From: Raphanus sativus
Taxonomy: Eukaryota > Streptophyta > Magnoliopsida > Brassicales > Brassicaceae
NCBI RefSeq assembly: GCF_000801105.2
Contig: NC_079519.1
Coordinates: 30,107,288 to 30,171,287, forward strand
Direction of reading: 5' to 3'
DNA length: 64,000 nucleotides
Shown: piece by piece, positions 56,352 through 64,000 of the stretch
Numbering within the stretch: the stretch's first letter is position 1
Layout: every line of letters starts with the position of its first letter
The notes under the pieces: generated by a model
What the model was told of the DNA's origin: nothing
Seen by the model: only the letters and a program-made list of their open reading frames with translations
The model's database searches: none
Program-made: the position numbers and the translations under genes

Positions 56352-58961
56352 TCACAAGCTCTTATCAATGAACTCCCAAATCCTCTGTTCCATATAAACA
56401 CGGTCCTTCACCTTCCTCGGCATATGCCTCTCATCAGGAAATATCAACAACTCATACCTCTTCCCCGCCTCCACAAGCGCGTTCACAAGCCTACCCGTGT
56501 GCCTAAAATGCACATTCTCATCCATCATCCCATGCACCAGCATCAGCTTCTGCTGATCATCCCTCAAGTTCCCCACATGCTGCATCACCGAGCTCTTCAC
56601 ATACAGATCATCATCCGGAAGGTCCATGTACTTCTCCGTGTAGAACGTATCGTACCCGTCCCAAGAAGTCACAGGAGCACCAGAGACGGCGCATCTAAAG
56701 ATCTCAGGGTACTTAGTCAAGAGCGTAGCCGAGAGGTACCCACCGTAACTCCAGCCGTAGACACCAATGTGATCCGGTTTAGCTAAACCTTGCTCGATAA
56801 GCCATTTTGCTCCGGTTACTTGGTCCTCCGCATCAACGCTCCCGCAGCTGTGTTTGATCCAAGACTCGAACTTCAGACCGCGCCGCGCGGTTCCTCTGTT
56901 ATCGACCTTGAAAACCAAGACGCCTCTGCTTCTCAAGTACTGTGTCCTCATGTCTACTGTACTGATCCAAGAGTCCTGCACCAGCTGAACACTAGGACCT
57001 CCGTAGACATTGATCATCGTCTTATAAGGAGGAGGACCGAACTTCGAACCGTCCGGTCTGTAAACCGCGCCGTACAGAGTCGTCTCTCCATCGTTAGCTT
57101 GTATCTGAACAAACTCAGGAGCCTCGAGTTCGAGCCGTCTCGCTATCGGCAAAGGAGAACTCTGCTCGTAGAGTACCTTCAGCACGGTCCCATCGCTCAG
57201 AGAGCAGAGAGTGACACGTGGAGGAGAATCAACCGAGTCGTGAACGTCCACGAAGCTCTTCATCTGATGATCTAACACAACGACGTGTTTCCCTTTCCCA
57301 CGCGTAAGCCTCATCGGTGGTTGCTGAGATTTAGCGTCCAGCTTTGTGCAGTAAAGATGAGTCTCAAGCGCTCCATCGAACGTTGCAGTGAAGTAAACCA
57401 AACACATTGACTCATTTACCCCTGCGATCTGCTCAACCATCCATTCACCGCTAGTAACGCCCCCAAGACAAGTCCCATCAGAGTCATAAAGATACAAATG
57501 TCTGTAACCGGTCCTCTCGCTGGCCCAGATGAATCCTCCCGAAGGCTCCAGAGGCGTGAAACAGTCGTGCAGAGTCACCCACGCGTCAGACTCTTCAGTC
57601 AACAGTACGTTTCCATGACCTGTCTTCACATCGAAGCTGATGATTTTGAGTTTACGCTGCGACCTGTTCAGAACCTGAGCCGCGAGGACATTCCCTGGCA
57701 TCCAGCTGACTCTACCGAGATACTCTTCATCCGCGTTGTCTCTTCCTCCGCAGACGACGTCCATCCAAGTCGTTTTACCGCCACCGGATGAAGAAACCAC
57801 GCCGAGACGGACCGTGGAGTTGAGAGCTCCGGCGAAAGGATAAGCGTGATCCTCTTGCGCGTCTGCGCCGACGGAGCTTTTCCCCTGGTGCATGATTCTG
57901 AAGAGAGGTATCTGAGAGGAGTCTACTTCGGTGTAAGCGATGAACTTGCTGTCTAACGACCACCAGTACCCGTTCCTCCGATCCATCTCTTCCTGAGCTA
58001 TGTACTCAGCAAGACCATGAGTCTGCAGAGCAAACAAAAACAAATTGTTTTACACCACAAATGAGACAAAGGAGAAAAAGAGTGAACCAAGCGACGACGT
58101 CCAGTGGTCCCCGGCCCCAATATGGACTCGGGTTCGAATCTAGTGGCCAAAATTTAAAATTTGGCTCTCTTAGCGTCCAGTGACCGAGGCGTGTTCCAGC
58201 CGATAATGTAGGCTGATACAGACATTCGCCGCTAATCTGTACCCACCTCGGTGAGTGCTAGGATACACCGGGTTATTTCAAAAAAATAAAAATAAGTGAT
58301 TTTTATTTATTACCAGAGTACTTCCATTGGCACCGTTCGTCAGCTGTTGTGTCTGGTTTTTCAACAGATTGAGGACATGCAGCTCGGAGTCTTTTACGTA
58401 TGCAAGGAGCAACCCATTGGGAGATAGACGAGGATCAATGACTGGGGAAGCGGGTGAGCTTGGAACTATGAGCTCTGGATTTGGCGATGAACAAAGATCC
58501 TTCATATACACCTAAACCATGGTCGGGAGTTAGATTATATAGCATCAAAGAACGTCAACAGATACAATCAAGAACCCGATGACCAAACCAACCCCAGCAG
58601 GTAAAGGCACGACAATGAATTTCATCTTCAAGTTAGTCTTGACCCATTCGTAACGAGTCACTCCCAGCCCGCGTTCACGCAGCCTCTCCCTTCTCAGCTT
58701 CTCCTCCGGCGAGATGTTGCTCTCGTCGACACCACCGTCGGGAGGACTGAAAACAAGACTAGACTCTCCTTTGTTCACATCGAAGGCGTACACTCTCCTA
58801 TTCAGATTCTCTTCGGGACTAAACAAGTAAGTGATCAGAGAGTCGTCGGGGCTGAAGCTGACTGCCGTTGGAGATGCGTAGCCAGGTAAAGGCGCCTGAA
58901 CGATATCTTCGACCTTGAAATGAAGGTCGTTTTCGAGCATCATGATTCGTTCGTTCAACAC
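56352..58961 (-). CDS. Dipeptidyl-peptidase-IV-like prolyl oligopeptidase (AT5G24260-like)
   Basis: Serine peptidase family S9: an N-terminal beta-propeller and a C-terminal alpha/beta hydrolase that removes dipeptides or cleaves after proline. Clear exons on the minus strand are 58961-58593, 58511-58314 and 58022-56352, GT-AG, phase 0. From the first in-frame ATG (58943, MMLENDLHFKVED) the product is 739 residues. Propeller sequence includes GYASPTAVSFSPDDS and SPEEKLRRERLRERG; the catalytic triad is Ser608 in GWSYGG, Asp in MDENVHF and His in DERHMP. An open stretch at about 59431-59351 in a compatible frame (SLNLPDSSTSSYLP) could be an earlier exon, but it has no ATG before it. A SINE lies in the third intron. 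It keeps its Arabidopsis position next to SOS3. Confidence 0.92.
58090..58300 (+). mobile_element. tRNA-derived SINE in the peptidase intron
   Basis: About 210 bp, GC-richer than the intron, with a Pol III box-A-like start (gtccagtggtccccgg), a clear box B (gggttcgaatct at about 58130-58141) and a 3' end ggttatttcaaaaaaataaaa. This layout is typical of Brassicaceae SINEs. It is antisense to the host gene. Target duplication is not clear. Confidence 0.8.
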
Positions 58962-59440
58962 CTATATATCACAACATCAACATCATCGTCTTAGAATCTA
59001 TGAACATGAAGAAACTGTGAAACTCTACTCTTGATGACGGGAAAAAAAAACAAAAACAAATTTGACAATGTACAATCCAGGATGATTATTATATATTGAC
59101 TTGACCTCAATGGGTACTATCTATCATTAACCATTAACATAAATATATTTTGATTCCCTCCTAACCAACAAGAACCAATCTATAAACATGATGAGCAAGA
59201 ATAGAGAAGATCAACTATAATTGATGAAGGAAAAATAAATGGTCAACGGATCGAAACCATACGGGGATCGAGGGATGAGATTAGAGTTTGAATGGATTGG
59301 TTAGAAAAAAAAGTGAGAGAGAGAGGATGAGGAAAGGATAAATACCGAACCGGGAGATAGGAACTGGTACTGCTATCTGGGAGATTGAGAGAGACAGGTT
59401 CCTCTTCCGTGTAATGACCTGATATCAACACGATTCCTCT

Positions 59441-60701
59441 GTTTTTTTTTTTGTCAATTAGTGCTTTTCGATTATTAATTTCACAGATAATTATCAGTTT
59501 ATCACCGTTCGAACACCTTCAACTTGAGATTCTATAATGCATGTACATCATTAAAGCAACTAATAATAAATTATATTTTTTTATGAAATTTCAAATTTAT
59601 TCATCCTTTTCGGGAACTGGCATTTACAAAAGAATCATATGTATGCTTTAGCTACTTTCCTATAAAAGTGAAAACTAAGAAAAAATAACTGTGGAGAAAC
59701 CTTCTTACGAAGTGTGTGAAAACCATCTCTGAAGCAACCGTGCATACTTGTATCCAGCTCTGTATTTCAAAGACGAAATACGGTTCCTCATCATCTTATC
59801 AATTTTCCCTCGCATGGCCTCTGCTGTTATCCAACTGGTGTGATGACGTCTTGCATTCCGCTCTCGCCATAGATGATAGATGGTCATCTGGAAGAGCATT
59901 TTTAAGAGGATGGTGTCTAAAGTACCAGCTCTCTGCCCTTGAAGATTCTCTAGAGTCAGCTGCCAGTCAGGATCAATATGAGTACCTAGGATGCGATTCG
60001 CTAATCTATGCCAGACCGTGAAAGAGTACGGGAATGCAAAAAACAAATGGTCCCTTGTCTCATCTCTTTCGCCACATAGAGTACACTCTTGAATCATCCC
60101 CCAAGCGCGCATCCTGTCTCCCGTTGCGAGCATGTTCCTGACTGCTAACCATGTAATAAAAGAAAACCGAGGAATCCTTTGCGTAAACCATACCACCCTG
60201 CTCCATTGCACTGTATCCTTTTTCACTCTTATCTGCTCCCAGGTCTTAGTAGTCGAGAACTTTTCCTGGTAGTCATCTTCTCCCTGGTTCCAAAGAACGA
60301 TATCTCTTCCTCGGTGGGGAGCTGGAACTGTCTCTGCCACAATGGTATCATATAAGCCATGGTAGTGACGACTACGCTGCCCACGAATGGCCCACGAATT
60401 CTGCTTTACTGCATCACTAACTGTAGCACGACGAGGCAGTCCTATATAGGTAGTTCCCACTGCTCCAGTTATATCGATCAGCCGCCCCTTGCCCAGCCAG
60501 TTATCAAACCAGAAGTATGTTGATTGCCCATCCCTAACCTCCATTTTGAAGAAACGGTAAGCCTCTTCTCGGAGCTTGAGGAGCTTTCTCCACATCCAAG
60601 ATGTGTGAAAATGGAAGTTCACTTGTTCCACATAAAAGTATTCAAGCTAGCAGAGTATGCAAATATATACACAAGACAAGATACATTATCAAGATGCAAA
60701 T
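59441..60701 (-). mobile_element. 5'-truncated LINE fragment
   Basis: The minus strand holds the C-terminal part of a LINE reverse transcriptase (60631-59705), a 3' region and then attgac plus a run of A at 59453-59442. The 8-bp sequence attcctct is found at both ends (59433-59440 and 60702-60709), a possible target duplication that could also be chance. The element lies between the start of the peptidase gene and the end of SOS3. Confidence 0.6.
59705..60631 (-). pseudogene. LINE reverse transcriptase C-terminus with zinc-binding (zf-RVT) domain
   Basis: 308 residues from MEQVNFHFHTSWMWRKLL to RWFSHTS, no stops. The region WFTQRIPRFSFITWLAV, then CTLCGERDETRDHLFF, is the zf-RVT domain seen after the polymerase in plant LINEs. 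The polymerase and endonuclease parts are absent, so the fragment is not active. That the frame is still open suggests a fairly recent insertion or chance. Confidence 0.85.
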
Positions 60702-60804
60702 ATTCCTCTTTACAATTTTGTACAAAATTTTCCAAAAAGAATAGTAGAAGAACAAGTTTAGAAGCTGAGTATCTTTCTTTATCTGCAATCTGCATGGAAT
60801 TCCC

Positions 60805-62309
60805 TTAGAAATATAGGTTTTGCAACTCCAATTCTTCGTCTTCACAAGATGAACCGAAACTTGGAAACGACCCTTTTATGTCCCTACATTTACCAAGATT
60901 TTATCATCAATCCATTTGGTTCAATGCATCAATCAAACCGGTCGGTTTATCTCAAGCTAGGTTTGACTCCAGTCATTTTACAGTGTTTATTATTTGCTTC
61001 GGATTTGTGTACATATGATTGTTAATGGGTGATGTGTTTTGTTTAGTAAACTAGCTTAGTACGTATACATAAATGTAGTGTATAAGAACTCACTTTAGAT
61101 AAGGCAAAGTCATATTCTTGATAATCGACGGATTCATGGACACAAAATCTTTCCATTCATCAAGATCAATTTTTCCGTCTTTCTTGTGATCTGCTTCGAT
61201 AAAGGCCTACAAATATGATATCATCTCCTTATAAATTATCTCCATCATTAGCATTATATTTTTCAATATCAAGTTGAGATATAGTCGACCGGATCAGTTT
61301 ATCAAAAAAAAATAGTGATAGAAAAATCAACAACCATTTACCGGTGTGAAGTGAAATATCTACCTTATCCACTATTACTTCGACTAAATATTCGGAAAGA
61401 GCAAGTTCAGATTCGTGAAGAAGCGCGATTACCATCTCCTTCAACTATATATGTGTAAGAACAACACAGCATGTTTATGGGGATAGAAATGTAAGTTAAA
61501 ATCTTGCGGGTTCCAGGGAAGTAACTGTGAATGGACTCACTTCTTCTCGTTCGATGAATCCAGTTTGCCTTAAGTCATACAAGTTGAAAGCAACTGAAAA
61601 TTCATGACAAAGTTCTTTGTCAGTTAATTTGATAAGAAAAGAAGAATAATAAGTACTTTAACATAAAATGGATGCAAAGCAAGTAAAGTAGTTGAAAGTG
61701 ACATTTGATCTTTTCATGGGCAGGTGTATTTGGATGGAAGACACCTAAAGACCTGACAAATTCACCAAACTCGATCACTCCATTTCGCTTCACATCGAAT
61801 ACATCAAATATCTGCGGATAAAATATAGTAATGTATAAACAAAAGTTTATCTAATGTAACTAGTTGTGGTTAATGAACGTTAATTACCCGATCAGCGAAA
61901 AGGTTCTTCTGGTTCCTATTTCTGAATAAAGCCAGCTGGAACTCTTCCTACAACATCACACTATAAACTCTAAGCCGTATTTATATAAATAACATAAAAG
62001 ATCTCAAAAAGCAACAAGAAAGAATGAAAGAAGACCTTATGAATAAGACCGTCGTCGATGATTGAGCTGCTTAGCTTCTTGAACAGTTCATACAAAGCCT
62101 CCACCTCAGCTACAGAAACTATTGTCCCTCACAGTATCAAAAGTAGAGTTTTGTCCAAAGTCTATAACATGTTCTCGTAACATTTAAGAGTATGATAGTA
62201 ATAAAATCAAAAGTAAAAACTGACACGGTGTAATGGATGCAAGAAGGTCAGGATCCTCATATCCCGGTGGTCGTATTGCATTCTTCTTCTTGGACAGAGA
62301 GCAGCCCAT
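60805..62309 (-). CDS. SOS3: Calcineurin B-like calcium sensor SOS3 (CBL4), complete, eight exons
   Basis: Calcium sensor that binds and recruits the kinase SOS2 (CIPK24) to the plasma membrane to activate the Na+/H+ antiporter SOS1 under salt stress. Exons on the minus strand are 62309-62225, 62118-62036, 61947-61888, 61811-61703, 61593-61541, 61444-61364, 61206-61094 and 60883-60805; 220 residues. The start MGCSLSKKK is an N-myristoylation signal with an adjacent palmitoylation-type Cys. Four EF-hand regions are present, with loops such as [24 protein letters not shown] and [12 protein letters not shown]; the first is non-canonical as usual in CBLs. The C-terminal FPSF motif (201-204) is the known CIPK phosphorylation site. 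The small last exon joins in phase. Complete and probably functional. Confidence 0.95.
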
Positions 62310-62322
62310 TTATTTAGTATTT

Positions 62323-62372
62323 GCTTTCACTCTACAACCTTTTTTTTGTTCAAACGCTTTCACTCTACAACC
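62323..62372 (-). mobile_element. Micro-retroposon footprint 15, SOS3 5' flank
   Basis: The 17-bp sequence gctttcactctacaacc occurs at 62323-62339 and 62356-62372, around ttttttttgttcaaac (16 nt), that is GTTTGAAC plus poly(A) on the minus strand. It lies 14 bases upstream of the SOS3 ATG, so it is part of the 5' UTR or core promoter. Confidence 0.8.
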
Positions 62373-63877
62373 AAAAACATAAAAATCTTGGCTTCGAAAT
62401 ATTTCGTCTGTTCCTAGTAATATGGTGTATTAATTATATCCGTCGGTCGTTCAAATACGAACCAATTATAACCGATTTGCAATTAATAATAATCATCAAT
62501 AGGCTATATGAACGATTCTTTCATTGGTTTATAAATAAAACTATTACATCGATGCAGTTGGCCAAGTAACAATTAATTAGAGATAGTTGTAGCTTTCTCG
62601 ACAGCTATGTTAAGCTATCTCCATACATCAATTCACGTTTAATATGCTAATTGGATAGCCAAAACTAGAACAAACGACATTTTCAGATTTAATAATTTCG
62701 TAATTATTCCAGTAAACACAAAAATAAAAAAACTGTATAAATCATTTAGCCACGACAACGACGTATGAACAGGCGTATAGATAAGAGATTTTTTCTCTCC
62801 TAGTTATCGTATTCGTAATCACAGAGATAACTTATCAGAGTCTCCTATGTATGATATATGCACATATATAAGACAAAAATAAAATACATTGAAAAACAAA
62901 TGTTAATCGACATTGGTCCTCGTATATATATATGCTTGAATTAGTCAATGGGTCTAGTAGATATGTCCAAAATTGCTAAAATAAATAAATATATAGTTTA
63001 ACAAATGGAAGGTTTTAAGAAACAAGCTGGATGTGAACAAGCTGGATGTGATTTGATTTGTGTGGGTAAGTACTCTGGGAAATAACACAGAGACAGTTCA
63101 AAGCATAGTACAAAGTAATGTTTAGTGAAAATTAAGAGTGATTGAGACAAAAAAAAAATTTGAAATACAACTTTCATTTCGTTCAAACTTACTTAAAAGC
63201 GAAAACAGCTTCGCTTACAACATAATACATTATTTGCTAGCCCATCGGCCACTCTGCTTTTTCTCCTTGGGATCCACTCAACGATATGGATTCCAACTAA
63301 TAAGCATACAATAGAATATCTGCAACCACTCCGTAAATCAACTCCATATATCTCAGGCACAGCATCTTGTTGCTTTATTCAATAATTGTAGGCAAATCAT
63401 GAATTACATGTGTCTTCTTAAAGCACTTAAAACGAATGAGGTCTACACTCCTGTCTAGAGTATCACTCTGACTCAAGATAGTAAATGAATTACAACTTGC
63501 AGGTATTGAAGACCATACATAATGATAAATGCATCCTTATACTCAACATACATATGTAACAGTTTAGACATATAATCTTTCTACGTGTTTACTTTTCTAA
63601 ATGTAATGACAAAACGGTTCAATATTTTGTTGCTTATTCAAACCGGCAAAGAAAGATGACTTTTGCCTATTATTTAATATATCTAGAACTATTTAAATAG
63701 TAAATGAATTACAACTTGCAGGTATTGAATTAATTTATTCGTTATATATACAACTATTCCTTCCGTTTAATAATAAATATTGTTTAAGATTTTTACAACT
63801 ACTCCTTCCATTTTATAATAAATATTGTTTAGGATTTTTTACAAAAATAATTAAATTTTCTGTTTTACGCTTATTTA

Positions 63878-63923
63878 ATACAAGATTTTGTAATCAGTTG
63901 ACAAAAAAAATACAAGATTTTGT
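63878..63923 (+). mobile_element. Micro-retroposon footprint 16
   Basis: The 14-bp sequence atacaagattttgt occurs at 63878-63891 and 63910-63923, around aatcagttgacaaaaaaa (18 nt). Confidence 0.75.
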
Positions 63924-64000
63924 TTGATTTTTATAAATTAATGAATTAAAAATAAGGGAGAATTACCAATTGTGACTCAAAACTTGGAGTCAAACCCAAA

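Larger units (their letters stand above)
62310..64000. other. SOS3 promoter and intergenic DNA to the window end
   Basis: No gene is supported. The first few hundred bases are the SOS3 promoter. Near 63748-63840 a diverged repeat (ctattccttccgttt, then ctactccttccatttt, each followed by aataaatattgttta) is the tip of a Stowaway-like MITE. The window ends in AT-rich DNA. Confidence 0.5.

Noticed and set aside
56424..57791. Several plus-strand open frames of 97-161 codons
   Set aside because: They are antisense shadows of the long peptidase exon, whose GC-rich codons leave other frames open.
1917..62309. A new multi-gene system, biosynthetic cluster or defence island
   Set aside because: The neighbouring genes (sigma factor, sterol-type enzyme, lipases, kinase, peptidase, calcium sensor) match a conserved chromosomal block and share no pathway. 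Nothing supports co-function.
1..64000. CRISPR arrays, operons, Shine-Dalgarno sites, rRNA or tRNA genes
   Set aside because: The sequence is plant nuclear DNA with introns. No spaced repeats or complete tRNA folds were found; the tRNA-like signals belong to a SINE and a MULE.

Overview
This is nuclear DNA from a Brassicaceae plant, most likely Brassica or a close relative. All host genes have spliceosomal introns, intergenic DNA is AT-rich and full of plant transposons (Copia, LINE, SINE, Helitron, MULE, MITE), and the gene order follows Arabidopsis thaliana chromosome 5 as I remember it from about AT5G24120 to AT5G24270. The species is inference; the gene families and order are read from the sequence.

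Layout, left to right. SIG5, a plastid sigma factor (1917-4295, minus), is complete in five exons. It is followed by a Mutator-like foldback element with an assembly gap at its centre (4926-6186) and a Helitron carrying a MITE (7447-8594). A complete eight-exon squalene-epoxidase-like gene of the SQE4/5/6 clade lies at 8898-11830 (minus). A gene-poor stretch with one possible small gene (about 15505-15672) leads to three tandem class-3-lipase-like alpha/beta hydrolases: A (18439-20435), B (30665-32394) and C (39680-43943), all plus and all intact.

Between A and B sit a young full-length Copia retrotransposon (21768-27395), an inverted remnant of a lipase promoter and a non-coding retroposon with a 21-bp target duplication. 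Between B and C lies a 5'-truncated, frameshifted copy of a ubiquitin-like/PI4-kinase-type gene. The complete copy (PI4KG3-like, 45997-47640, minus) follows C, so the history looks like tandem duplication of a [lipase + PI4K] unit. A complete malectin-like/LRR receptor kinase (50191-55526, plus), a dipeptidyl-peptidase-IV-like serine peptidase (56352 to about 58961, minus), a LINE C-terminal fragment and the complete calcium sensor SOS3/CBL4 (60805-62309, minus) end the window.

The genes do not form one pathway: this is a conserved microsyntenic block expanded by tandem duplication and transposition. The most unusual signal is a repeated footprint at about 16 places: a tiny insert of 8-42 nt containing a poly(A) or poly(T) run, flanked by a 10-19 bp direct repeat. 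At three of them the paralogous lipase block still shows the uninterrupted site, so these are real insertions. They look like extremely 5'-truncated retroposition events.
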